In this document: positions 44,036-54,824 of the stretch, piece after piece
Position numbering within the stretch: position 1 is the stretch's first letter
Layout: each line of letters begins with the position of its first letter
From: Myxocyprinus asiaticus
Taxonomy: Eukaryota > Chordata > Actinopteri > Cypriniformes > Catostomidae
Assembly: GCF_019703515.2 (NCBI RefSeq)
Contig: NC_059373.1
Coordinates: forward strand, 12,063,281-12,127,280
Length of the DNA: 64,000 nt
Direction: 5' to 3'
Notes under the pieces: generated by a model
The model's input: the letters and a program-made list of their open reading frames with translations, nothing else
Told to the model about the DNA's origin: nothing
The model's database searches: none
Position numbers and translations under genes: made by a program

Positions 44036-45273
44036 CAATTCGGTTTAGCACAGGTAGACCTGTTTGCTTCTCGGGAATCCTCCCATTGCCCACTTTGGTA
44101 CGCCCTGACCGAGGCACCCCTTGGTATAGACGCGCTGGCACACAATTGGCCCCCTGGACTACGCGAATACGCGTTTTCCCCAGACCTGTGCAAGGTCAGG
44201 GAGGACGAGGAGCAGATCGTCCTAGTAGCACCCTACTGGCCCACCCAGACGTGGTTCTCGGACCTCATGCTCCTCACTCCCCGGTGAATTCCCCTGAGGA
44301 AGGACCTTCTTTCTCAGGGACGAGGCGCCATCTGGCACCTGCGACCAGACCTCTGGAATCTCCACGTCTGGCCCTTGGACGGGACGCAGAAGACCTATGT
44401 GGCCTACCACCTGCAGAGGTAGACACGATCACTCAGGCTAGGGCTCCCTCTACGAGGCACCTGTATGCTTTGAAGTGGCGTCTGTTCGCTAAGTGGTGTT
44501 CTTCCTGACGCGAAGACCCCCAGAGATGTGCAGTCGGATCGGTGCTTTCCTTCCTGCAGGAGAGGTTGGAGGGGCGGCTGTCCCCCTCTACCTTGAAGGT
44601 ATATGTAGCCGCTATAGCGGCACACCACGACACAGTGGATTGTAAGTCCTTAGGGAAGCATGACCTGATCATCAGGTTCCTGAAAGGCACTAGGAGGTTG
44701 AATCCCTCCGGACCACATCTCATCCCCTCATGGGACCTCTCTGTAGTCCTTTGGGGTCTACAGGGAGCCCTCTTCGAGCCCCTGGTGTCAGCTGAGCTTA
44801 AGGAACTCTCTTTGAAGACTGCCCTCCTGACTGCACTCACATCCATTAAGAGGGTAGGGGAACTGCAGGTGTTCTCTGTCAGCGAAACGTGCCTGGATTT
44901 TGGTCCGGGCTTCTCTCAAGTGATCCTGAGACCCCGACCAGGCTATGTGCCCAAGGTTCTCACGACCCCATTTAGGGATCAAGTGGTGAACCTGAAAGCA
45001 CTGCCCCAGGAGGAGGCAGACCCAGCTTTGGCGTTGCTGTGTCTGGTGCATACTTTACACATCTATTTGGATCACATGCAGAGCTTTAGAACTCAGAGCA
45101 GCTCTTTGTCTGCTTTGGTGGACAGCGGAAAGGAAGCGCTGTCTCCAAACAGAGGATCGCCCACTGACATCTGCAGAGCAGCGGGCAGGGTGACACCCAA
45201 CACCTTTGCGAGGTTCTATAATCTCTGGGTTGAGTCGGTTTCATCCCGTGTGTTGTCAGGTCTGAACAGGTAA
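44036..45273 (+). pseudogene. DIRS copy 3 methyltransferase-like region and tyrosine recombinase
   Basis: VDLFASRESSHCPLWYAL near 44057-44110 and LVAPYWPTQTWFSDL near 44223-44265 mark the methyltransferase-like block. A small deletion near 44180 puts the rest in another frame. The recombinase runs from about 44419, with a TGA at 44506-44508. VLSFLQERLEGRLSPSTLK precedes the first catalytic arginine in SIKRVGELQ near 44847-44873. The catalytic tyrosine survives in FARFYNL near 45208-45228. About 125 bp are missing near 45165, which removes the whole H-x-x-R box present in copies 1 and 2. Confidence 0.88.
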
Positions 45274-46029
45274 GTTCCGGGACAGCTGGCCGGGTGTACC
45301 GCTTGCATATAGCGGCTTTCCCCTCCCATGAGGTGAAGACATGTGCCTTTGACTCCCAGTCGTGTTCACAAGTTGTGATCCCTGGATGATTTTCCTCCTT
45401 AGCCCTGTGGCAGATGAGAACTAAACCCTGTACTGGGGTAGGTGCTCCACATGCGCTGGTTCCCCATAGGTGACCCCATGTGATATATCTTCTGCTAAAT
45501 CGTTTCCCTGTCGGTAAACTGCGTCTTCCTTGGGCAGAGGCCCCACTGCCCCCCTTCACCATGCTTGTAGAAACTCCTCCCTCCTTGGGTAGGACCTACC
45601 AGGCGACTTCTCCACATAACTTACTTCCGACAAGACTCGGTAAGACCATGAGACATATTTCCACTCAAAATCCCCCCCCCCCTCCTTCTCTGGGCAGGGT
45701 GTGGTCTCCGCGGTGTCTTCCCCTTGGGAGTGACACCCCCCCCCCCCCCCCCCCCCGACGTAGATATTTATGGCCCCCAGTCGGTTAACAAATTCCACTC
45801 TTTTTGGGGAGAAAAAAGGAAAAGAGGCCATGGCTGGGCTATTCTGTCCCTATTTGTTGGGCAGTTGACTTGTTACCGAAGGACCATTCGACGCTCATAA
45901 GAGTGTTGGGGGAGGTTACATGACGGCCTGGTGTGCTGGCTACGAGGCACACAGAGGTCTGCCCTTCACGCACCGCTAGTCCACGTAACACAGTTCAGTA
46001 GTCATGGCATTCTGTATAGGGAACCCTAG
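45274..46029 (+). other. DIRS copy 3 non-coding 3' region
   Basis: It is G+C-rich with a run of about 20 C at 45736-45756 and C-rich patches near 45668. It matches 34961-35790 of copy 2 in places. Open frames here are spurious. Confidence 0.6.
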
Positions 46030-46127
46030 TGTCACTACATCAACACAACATCGAGTGAGTGACAGATAGGGAATGTCCTGGTTACTTTCGTACTTTCCCT
46101 GATGGAGGGAACGAGACGTTGTGTCCC
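46030..46127 (+). repeat. DIRS copy 3 internal complementary region
   Basis: 46030-46075 is complementary to the left terminus 41461-41506. 46075-46127 (GTCCTGGTTACTTTCGTA and GATGGAGGGAACGAGACG) is complementary to the right terminus 46345-46399. The two halves abut at AGATAGGGAAT/GTCCTGG. Confidence 0.9.
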
Positions 46128-46193
46128 TCTTGCCACAACGCTGAACTACCCGCTGAAATGGCCGGGACCTTGTCTCAGCTCCTCAGCACAAAA

Positions 46194-46399
46194 CCTGAAT
46201 GAGTGGTTGCATATCAGCTCCTTTTATACCCGTATGTCTGGGGGAGTGGCATGCAAATTCCACTCGCCAATTCCCATTGGCATTTTTTCAAAGATCAGAG
46301 GTGTTTAGGGCTCCCAAGAGTGACCCCTAATGTCACTACATCGACACAACGTCTCATTCTCTCCATCAGGGAATGGAGGTTACGAAAGCAACCAGGACG
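46194..46399 (-). repeat. DIRS copy 3 right inverted terminal repeat
   Basis: It is the inverted partner of 41461-41643, with an extra outer extension of about 50 bp (CATTCTCTCCATCAGGGAAT to CAACCAGGACG) that is absent from the left end. Such unequal ends are a hallmark of DIRS elements. Confidence 0.9.
46220..46228 (-). promoter_or_regulatory. TATA box in the right terminal repeat, facing inward
   Basis: CCTTTTATA on plus is TATAAAAGG on minus, the mirror of 41609-41617. Copies 1 and 2 keep it too (near 3207 and 35955). It could drive antisense RNA back into the element. This is inferred from sequence only. Confidence 0.5.
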
Positions 46400-47015
46400 T
46401 TTTTTTGTATTGTGGGCTAATTCCATGACTGCCGTCTGTTATTTTGAATGGTGTGGAAAAGCAACTTTAATAAATAAATGGATGGCTACCACGATTAAAT
46501 TAATCACAAAGAGTGGCCATTCATTTGTTCTCTGTGGACTTGTCGATATTGACAGGTGCATGATTAATATGAGATATTTGTGTTGCCTCTCCTGTAAGTG
46601 TCATGATGCAGATGTGTTTGCAGTATCAGATCTGTGCAGATATGCCATTAAGACCAATCCATAATAGTGCGAGTAATATTTTATTTAAAAAAAAAAAATT
46701 CTGTAATGCTTCACGTACAGTAAACTGGCTTTCAAGGCTGTATACCTTGTTGTCATGATTAAAACAGGCTAACGATTGGGGTAAATTCTGTCATGTGACA
46801 CTATATTTTTGCGTTAATACCAATTTTCTCAACAAAAAGTGTTTCCAAACCAGTTTTTTACGAACATTGAAGTATCGACATAGAGTTTATGCGCTAGAGT
46901 TAAACGGAAAAATATCATGTCAAATTTTAGTGATGATTTACGTTTCCATCAGCTATATCGGTAAACTTTTTGATGCGCTACACTTATTGTCGCAATAAAA
47001 ACCTTGGATGGAAAC
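46400..47015. other. Right flank of DIRS copy 3 within the GTTTCCATC element
   Basis: This is AT-rich. It includes GTGTTTCCAAACCAG near 46838 and the right end near 47015. No gene was recognised; open frames at 46203-46664 and 46795-46998 have no known domain. Confidence 0.4.
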
Positions 47016-47905
47016 TTAGAGTTTGCCACAAGGCTTGTTTCTTTTCGGATGCTATTTGGTTTGATATTTTGTTTTCTATGCAATAAGAGTGATACATTTT
47101 ATGTTTGGCTTAAGTGTTACAAGAAAGGCCATGCTGGTAAATCATCTTGACCTGCTCAGTTTTGCAGGTAGAGAGCACATCTATGCTAGTTTTCCAGCTA
47201 GGCCAGCACCACACCAGCACGAACCAGCATCAACCAGCCAGAACCAGCACAGAAATTCAATCACTGTCACAAGAATCATGCATATATCTTCAGTTTCTTT
47301 TATTTTTTCCAGTAGCAACAAAGCATAAACACAGCACTGGGGGAGACAAAAATCGAGAAAGACAGAGAGAGATTGGGGGGTATTTCTGCTCTTTTCCATT
47401 AGCTCATGTTTGAGCCTGTTCCACAGCTGACTGATCAGCAATCAACACCAGTTTGTTTCAGTCAGACACTGCAGCCCTTACCTGCTAATTTACTCTATGG
47501 CCCGTTAGAAGAAAATGTGTTTATGAGAGTGACAAGTGAGACAGACAGACACCAGGATGCAGTAGGATGATCTCTTATAAGTGGATTAATTACCTAATAG
47601 GTACCTGGATTTAGTGGCCTTTTACCCAGTTTCCATGAATTTCCATGCTGGTCTAGGCTGGTTTATTCCGGTCTACCAGTGAAGTCTTTCTGGTGAAGAT
47701 GATTACAGTGATAGCGCACCCAAAATGAAAATTATGTTATCATCTGCATGCTGTTTCAAATGTTCACGTACTTGCGTAGAGTATGTTTCAGCCTTAAATT
47801 ATGACATAATTGTCATTTTTGGGTAAACTAGCCATGATGATGGGCACACCAGCATCCCATGCCCCATAAGCTGGTGTGACCAGCAAAGCTGGTTTTTCAG
47901 CAGGG
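47016..47905. repeat. GCTGGT-type interspersed repeats with a family B fragment
   Basis: AGCTAGGCCAGCACCACACC and repeated CCAGCACGAACCAGCATCAA occur at 47198-47250. CCATGCTGGTCTAGGCTGGT occurs at 47643, and AGCTGGTGTGACCAGCAAAG at 47869-47888. 47706-47830 is a family B piece (AGCGCACCCAAAATGAAAAT to GTCATTTTTGGGTAAACTA) that appears to lie inside the second GCTGGT element. 47260-47640 holds nothing recognisable. Confidence 0.55.
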
Positions 47906-48982
47906 CCTGGAAACAACTTTCTTGTCTTTTGCATTTCTCTCTCCCCTTCCGTCCTCAAATTGCCCATTTAGTCAGATAACGTCAAGCCTAAGACAGATGT
48001 GGATGCAGTTTCCTTGTATTTAGCCCTGCCCTCACGCAACTGTTGGATCCTGAGCCAAGATGGAGGATGTACGGCATATTCAGATACATTAACAACCTTG
48101 TTACCACTGATAAAGGCCTCACATGGTCCGGGATCTTCTCTCAGGCAAGACAAATCTATAAATCGAGTATACACTACATTTGTGAGTTAGAAAGATTAGC
48201 TTTCAATGCATCTGATTTATATACAGCTGGGGCGATCCCTTACAGTGAGGGTACAGCAGTCATCTCTTCATGTCTGTAATTCCTGGCATTGCCTATGCGT
48301 GAAAGCCTATGATACTCTTTTAGCCCCAAGGTGTAATGTCTGATAATATAACTACTGCTTCTGTCAAAGCTTTTCTGTGCAAATACATTACAGGCACCTG
48401 GGACTTAAACATTTATATTAAAGAGCAGAGAATGAGGAAAGAGCGAAAAAAAATAAGAGGTGAGGAAAAAATATGCATTGATTAAAAGCCCGAGATAGTC
48501 CATCCAATACCGCCCAAAGAACATCAGTTATTTTGCATTCTGACAAGCCGATTGATAACTTATATGCGCAAAGCAGGAATGACAAATGCAGATGGAAAGT
48601 GGCTTTGACAAAAGCGATAACAGCATCAGTCTCCGGGGGCCACGGAGGTACGCATGCGAGCTGTTTAAAATATTTAATCATTTTATGAAGGCTGCAAGAT
48701 GTTGTTTGACCCTGGAGGTGTGTGAATGTCACATGGATCAGAAAATTGCAGAGACTTTGAAGTGAGACAAGGAAGGGAGCAGTTCCCGTAATGACTCCTA
48801 CTTGATGTATTGAAATTTTCACATGTTATTCTGTCTCTATGTCTGGAGGATAAGTAGAATCATCTAATCCTGAATGAGATGGGAGCGAGAGAGAAACTGG
48901 GGTGTTTGTGTAGGCCTGATGCTAATATCAGATCATGTTTCAGCTTTCACAACGGTGTGCTTGTCCATTTTGTCTTCGCTGG
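47906..48982. other. Non-repetitive DNA, possibly conserved non-coding
   Basis: 48420-48830 has balanced base composition, no simple repeats and words such as GCCGATTGATAACTTATATG. A minus-strand open frame of 134 codons (48418-48822) has no start context or domain I recognise. I note it as a candidate regulatory block or unknown exon. Confidence 0.3.
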
Positions 48983-49446
48983 TGTCATGGTTTTATGTGT
49001 TTTTGTTCATGTTTTGTGTTAATGTCTTTTATTTTGGAAATTTAGTTCCTGTTTTATAGTCATGTGTTCCATGTCATGTTTTTTCCTGTTTCCCTGCCAT
49101 GTCATGTGGTCCCCTGGTCATGTGATTTCATGTTTCCCTTCATGTTCATGTGTCTTGCTTTCATTGGTTTATTGTCTTGTTACCTTGTTATCAGTTCTGT
49201 CTTGTCATTGATTATCATTGTCATGTTTCTCCCTTGTCCATGTATTTAAGCCTCATGTTTTCCATTGTCCATTGTCATTAGGAATTGTGTTTATGTAACG
49301 TTGTTTGGACGTCAAGTCAAGTCAAGTTTAGCTCATGTTTATGTTTTGTAGTCACGTTTCTGGTTTTCACGCTTCATGTAAATAAATTGCACCTGGGTTC
49401 TTCACTTCATTGTCATCGTCTGCCTGTCATTGCCAGAATCGTTACA
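48983..49446 (+). mobile_element. Probable solo LTR, about 464 bp
   Basis: It starts TGTCATGGTTTTATGTG and ends CAGAATCGTTACA. Inside are a TATA-like GTATTTAAGCC near 49241 and a polyadenylation signal AATAAA near 49381, in plus orientation. Flanking pentamers are GCTGG and ACTGG, one mismatch apart. Repeated CATGTCATG and TTCATGTTCATG words fill the left half. No internal coding region adjoins it. Confidence 0.6.
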
Positions 49447-49868
49447 ACTGGACAGAAAGCAATAAAAGTTTCTATGTGGCAAGCACCACAGGGCTGAAGC
49501 TGTTGGTGTCAAAGGTATCAAGATATTTAGCATGTTAGCTTTTGGCTGCTTGCAGCAATGTCCATTTCTCAGACCGTGTCATTGATCTGTGCTGTTGTCC
49601 TTTATGACTTTATGACTTTATGTTCAGTTTGTCAAGCATGCAGGTTTTACTTTTCGTAACTGACCTGTGAGTTGCTTTAATGCCACATTTTTATGGCGTA
49701 TCTCTGTTGATGTTACAGCTCTGTCAGTGGTATGTAGGATTAATAGATGTCCCTCATATTATGAAAAAAAAATCAGTTTATTATGGTGAATTGTGTCATT
49801 TCTACTAAATGGAATTTTTAAACAGGTTTCTCGAACACTCCCTATCATTGTGAAAACAAACCCATTTA

Positions 49869-50090
49869 CCCGTTACACTCACCCCACTAAACCTCACTCC
49901 CATACGGGTCACGGCACCACTTTAACCGGTCCTGGTTGACCCGTTCCGAGCGGGATTCAAACTGGCGTCAGCTGGTATGGGAGGCAGGCACACTAACGAG
50001 GAGGCTAAAGGCTACAGCCCCTTGAGGCCAGGGGAGTGAGGTTTACACATACCGCACAGCTATCACGTACCAGCTGGCTCCCGTTACACT
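49869..50090 (-). mobile_element. tRNA-like SINE insertion with 11-bp target duplication
   Basis: CCCGTTACACT occurs at 49869-49879 and 50080-50090. Between them the minus strand reads GGGGCTGTAGCCTTTAGCC and later CCAGTTTGAATCCCGC, reminiscent of pol III boxes A and B. It is about 200 bp without a clear poly-A tail, so the class is probable rather than certain. Confidence 0.6.
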
Positions 50091-51979
50091 AGCATATTGT
50101 TGTGCATTTAAACAAACTCATTGTGTTGGGCTTGCAATGTGTTGAGCAATGTTTTGATAGCGCTACAGTGTTTCCCTTCTTTTGGGGGAAATCGACCTAA
50201 GAAAGGCTTACTTATACTTATCTATGCACATTAAGCTTTGAACATATGAGAGGACCAATGTCGTGTCAACATACTTAAAAGATAATACAGTAACTGTTTT
50301 AAAGATTGGTTCTCTCTAACCACCTTCAAAAAATCTGTAAAATAATCTTACCATTAGGACATAAATAATCCATGACGGTAATTTTGTAGGCCAAAAGTTG
50401 CCTGCTTAAACATTAGCTAATTGGCTTGGCAACGTAAACTGTTGCACAGATGACTGGAAATTTCTAGTCTTTAAGTGAACACATGTTTGCTCTCTCCTAC
50501 CCCTCTTATTACAGATTTAGCCATAAGTAATTTTACAGAAATATATCAATGAACAATTAATTAGATTTGTGTGTTTAAAGCCCCACAGGGCAGGTCATAC
50601 AAAACATATGAGCTTTAAAGGAATAAGTAGTTCACTTCCCCTCGTAGTCAGTCCTGGTCAGTGTGGGGTTTTTTGCAGTTTGTCCAAGGACTTGGCTGGT
50701 CTCTGTCCATATGGCTTTTCCACATTCCTGTCAGCAGGGTGCTGGTCATATCAAAGGGTTTCAATCCCATGTCCAGTCAGGGGCCCTGTCTCTCTCTGAT
50801 CATCAAATCTCAATATGTTAGCAAATTAGTCCAACAACATCCTCTATTGCAATCGGCTTAGGCTAAATCTGATGTCTGAGAAGCAACTCTGACAATTAAG
50901 AGACATTTGTTAATGAAGAAGATTAAAGGGTGATATTAAAGATTTAGAAAGAAAAAAAAGAACGAGCATTGAGATGGTTTTGAGCAGAAGCATCATTCCA
51001 ATTTCAATGTGCCCACCTCAGATTTTAGAGGCAAGTCGATTTCGAGTGCAAGTTCAACAGATATGATTTGTTATGATTTGTTGACAAGTAAGCTGCATGA
51101 CAATTATAGGTGAAAAGGGTTTGTTCAAAGCACTGTAGCAGAAATTCAAGTCTAATTTGGTCAGTCCATTCGAGTCCCACCTTCCGCAAATCAATTGCTT
51201 AAACTGAACATTCTGTCATCTATTAACTAGGGATGCTTCATCAGGATTTTTTACAGCTGATGTGATTACTGATTTTCTTGTCATCATATCAGCCAATTCC
51301 GATCATTTAACCTTTTTCAGGAGCTCTGTCATAATCAGTTGTATGTAAGCTCACTGTTAACTGTGAATTATCCTGTTGGTAATAAATACCACAGTGGTCA
51401 CCTGTTTTTTGCTGACAAAAATAGGTTGGTTAATTGATAATCAAATAAACAAACAACATTTTTTTTTAATATGAATTATTAATTAATAAATCACTTATAA
51501 AATTAATAATAGAATATTAATTTTCACGTTTTTTTCAATAGACCTTGGAAAACAATACCCTCACACAACATATTCTCTGTATTAGCATAGATAGCCCTAT
51601 TGAGAACGAAGCTTAGTGTCAAATGAAGTCGAACTGATAACCCATGTTTCATTAAACATAATGTGACAGTTTTACTCATTTGTCATCATTTATCATTAAT
51701 TATTATTAATAATTGTTTATTATCTCTATTGTATTTATTTTTACATGTTATTTATTGCATTATATTATATTATCTAAATATTTTAAACAGAATTATTTTA
51801 TTCATAGCTACGTTCCCTGCCTTTTCATGTTGTTGGGTGTTGGTAATATTAGTTCCTGTCTTAAAGAATCTGCTCGTCTTTTGCGACCTGGGTGATCTGT
51901 TTATGTGATTGATCAAATTAGGAGACCACAGATCGAGTCACAGGACGTGAATATTGGCTGATAATATCAACTGGTGGAT
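50091..51979. other. Unassigned AT-rich DNA
   Basis: No gene or repeat family was recognised. Open frames at 50569-50861 and 51663-51908 are short and have no known domain. Confidence 0.5.
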
Positions 51980-52250
51980 GGTCGATCAGAGTATCCCTAC
52001 TATTAACCCTCATGTTTTTCCAAACCCGTATGACTTCCTTTCTTCTGTGGGACACAAAAGGTGATCTATCCCATTAAAATTGATTTTTGGAATGAAGAAT
52101 GAGAAGCAAAGTGTCTATCTGAGACATCTTTGGGGTTGACAGTACCAGTGTGAGCATCTTATTACAGTTTATAAATACACAAAATGAGAATGACCAATAA
52201 GACAGAGGACTGAAAATGAGAAGAGACTAGGACATGTTCGACATCAATGC
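51980..52250 (+). repeat. Duplicated segment, short copy
   Basis: GGTCGATCAGAGTATCCCTA through AAGAGACTAGGACATGTTC also occurs at 53691-54268, in the same order and orientation, with two extra blocks there. The first part (CTCATGTTTTTCCAAACCCG to GGTGATCTATCCC) derives from a family B element. Confidence 0.9.
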
Positions 52251-53690
52251 TTTGGAAAACGAGCTATTCCCATTTTAATGTATCGGTGGTCATGTCCTGG
52301 AGATGACTCGAAGACTCACCACAGGCTATCATTCAGGAACAATCTCTTGCGCTGCTATGCCATGTAAATCATTGCACAGGGCTTAAGGATATCTGCAAAT
52401 AAAGGCTTTCAAAAGAGATTGATAACAGCTAATGTAGCCCTCAGGAGTCAAGAGACAAGTCATATCCAACATTTACTAGCCCGAAGGCTGGGCTATTATT
52501 GTACACCCATGCTGCGTATGGAAAAGGCTCAATGCAATTCAACATCCACTTCATACTCAGTACAATGTGTTGGTCCAGGCTGTCATAATTGATGTACATT
52601 TTATATAAATGCCTTTGGACAATGGTACGGGGGGAGACGTGTGGTGGGTTTGCAGTGCTGAATAGCAATCCATTTCACTCAGCTACACTGCACTGGAGAG
52701 CTATTGCTAAAGTCACATGGATGAGGATTGCATGCATGCCCACTGATGGCACACATCCTCTTGAAATGGATAACAGACATGCCCATATAATTAAGCGCAT
52801 CAGATAAGCTGGGCTATTATGGTAATTAGGAGATGTTATTACTGTGGATGTTGATATGAGATTTGCCTTTAGGCCCCCCCCCCATCAAATCCCACCCATG
52901 CCCCCGAATGTGATACACAGACCCACCATCTGACCCAGTTACAAACACTCAACCTCAAACTGACAGCACATTCTGATCATGCAGATACACAACTGATTGA
53001 CTGTAGTGAATGCTTCAAAAATATAAATCTACATTTATATTATATGTTTAGTGCCGGTTGGTTCTTTTTATGAATCACGGACTGCAACTCTGGAGTTTTA
53101 TGATTACAAATGCTTCCAAGGCAACACTCTATTGAAATTCCTCAATTATTCTGGTTAGGGTGTGTTCTCAACGCCTAATTTTAAGTATTAAACTTCTGCA
53201 ATTAATTCAGTATGAACCACTTAATGTACAGACTCATACATTTAAACTCTTTTTTTATAGATCCTTTCAGCCTTAGGGGCCCTTCAGATTGAACGCGGTC
53301 TTGCACTAAAAAAAGCTAGAAAAGCTGTGTTTTGAGACACGATTCTAAAAGATGATGTTCCTTTTTTAACCCATCTTGGCATTTTAAAACGTGCCACTCT
53401 TGTGCGAGACACTGAAAAAACAGCTGGATATCAGTCCAAGACATCCATCTAGCACATGTTTATATAGAAAAACAATGGAAAAAGAGCGCAGATGGACACA
53501 AAAGCACATTTGGGGTGAACGGCCCTTTAGGTGTGTTATTTATTGTTACATTTGTAAAGTTCACAAAATCTAAGATTAAAGTTTGAACAAATCAAAATTT
53601 TCACTTATACTGATAGAATATTTGCCATTCAAAATCTATATATGTATACTGAATTCCGATTGGTCTTGTTTCTTACATTTGTTTACATAC
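52251..53690. other. Non-repetitive DNA, possibly conserved non-coding
   Basis: 52380-52860 has balanced composition and words such as ATATAATTAAGCGCATCAGA and TGGTAATTAGGAGATG, without simple repeats. There is no protein I recognise. A run of C lies at about 52875-52885. The remainder is AT-rich. Confidence 0.3.
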
Positions 53691-54268
53691 GGTCGATCAG
53701 AGTATCCCTACTATTAACCCTCATGTTTTTCCAAACCCGTATGACTTCCTTTCCACTGTGGAACACAAAAGGTGACGTTAGGCAGAATGACAGCCTCAGT
53801 CACCATTCTCTTTCATTTCAACTGAAAAAAAAGAAGAGGAATTGAATGGTGACTGAGGTAGTCATTCAGCCTAACATCTGCTTTTCTGTTCCATGGAGGA
53901 AATAAAGTCATACAGGTTTGGAAAAGCATGATGGTGATCACTGAATTTTCATTTTTGGGTGACCTATCCCTTTAAAATGGATTTTTGGAGCTAGGATTAC
54001 CACTGGTGCCCCCTCCACAAAAAAAAAAAAAAAAAAAAAAAGAAAGAAAGAAAAAAGAAAATGGTGCATATTGCCCCTGATCCCTGAATGAAGAATGAGA
54101 AGCAAAGTGTCCTTTTGAGACATCTTTGGGGTTGACAGTACCAGTGTAAGCATATTGAATATACTGTTTGTTTTTCTTAATACAGTTTATAAATACACAA
54201 AATGAGAATGAGCAATAAGACAGAGGACTGAAAATGAGAAGAGACTAGGACATGTTCAACATCAACGC
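53691..54268 (+). repeat. Duplicated segment, long copy with family B palindrome
   Basis: This matches 51980-52250 but contains two blocks missing there: 187 bp between two GGTGAC words (53771 and 53958), and about 98 bp around 53990-54087 including a poly-A run at about 54018-54041. The first extra block completes a family B palindrome (53720-53975). Minus-strand frames across the poly-A tract are artefacts. Confidence 0.9.
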
Positions 54269-54824
54269 ATCTGTAAAAACGCAAAAGTTGCTGTGCAGTG
54301 TGCACATGCAGAGATACTCCAGTAGTCACGCACGCATGTGATCGGCAGAGCAAAGACATTTACACTTAACGCGGATGTTTACATGGATTTATACAGTAGG
54401 CTGATATATTTCAGCACTGATATAAAAATGTATACTTAGAAACTGGGGTCATTAGAGCCCATAGTTACAGCATCACCCTAAAAATAATCATCACCATGAC
54501 ACAGTCATGTTATCACAATCGGCAAAACTCACCGCAATGATTTTTCTTAAGTTGGAGCTGTAATTCTAATCTTGAAATATCTGCTTGTCTTGGTGTAAAA
54601 TTAAGGCATTGCCTAATGAAAGAAAGTGTTTGTTTCGAGCACTTGTTTCTGCAGCTGCAGCCATGAACTTGACTCCAGTGACAAAGCGCAGCTGCTGAGT
54701 TCTGCTGTTGTAAAAGTCCCATTAAAAAATCTCTCAATAAATTACGCATTTATTAACACTTATTTAATTAAAACCAGTAATGTAACGACAGGAACGTTAC
54801 CCATTATAACGAAGTAAAAGTATT
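54269..54824. other. Unassigned DNA
   Basis: It holds small open frames on both strands (about 54513-54817) with no recognisable domain. It may be internal sequence of the hAT-like element whose end follows. Confidence 0.35.

Larger units (their letters stand above)
41461..46399 (+). mobile_element. DIRS-type retrotransposon, copy 3, most complete
   Basis: This copy has both ends: left TGTTCCCTATCTGTCACTCA at 41461 and right AGCAACCAGGACG near 46399. The order is left inverted repeat, leader, gag-like gene, RT, RNase H, methyltransferase-like region, tyrosine recombinase, non-coding 3' region, internal complementary region and right inverted repeat. At about 4.9 kb it is close to full size for fish DIRS elements. 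No target duplication flanks it. It is inactivated by stops at 42968, 43511, 44030 and 44506 and by a recombinase deletion near 45165. Confidence 0.93.
40224..47015. mobile_element. Candidate DNA element with GTTTCCATC ends, host of DIRS copy 3
   Basis: GTTTCCATCATCTTTTCGCG at the left is mirrored by a right end reading (minus strand) GTTTCCATCCAAGGTTTTTA. Additional GTTTCCAT words occur just inside both ends (40320, 40428, 46840, 46949). Flanking triplets are CTA and TTA, so a 3-bp duplication of the Harbinger kind is possible but not exact. A short plus-strand frame at 40478-40618 reads as coding-like but has no domain I can name. The DIRS insertion at 41461-46399 accounts for most of the length. 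Confidence 0.4.

Noticed and set aside
43657..44508. 283-codon plus-strand frame over RNase H of DIRS copy 3
   Set aside because: Only its last 30 or so codons match the recombinase; the rest is out of frame with the RNase H and methyltransferase-like motifs.
53938..54153. 71-codon minus-strand open frame with Phe run
   Set aside because: The Phe run is the translation of a poly-A tract on the other strand.
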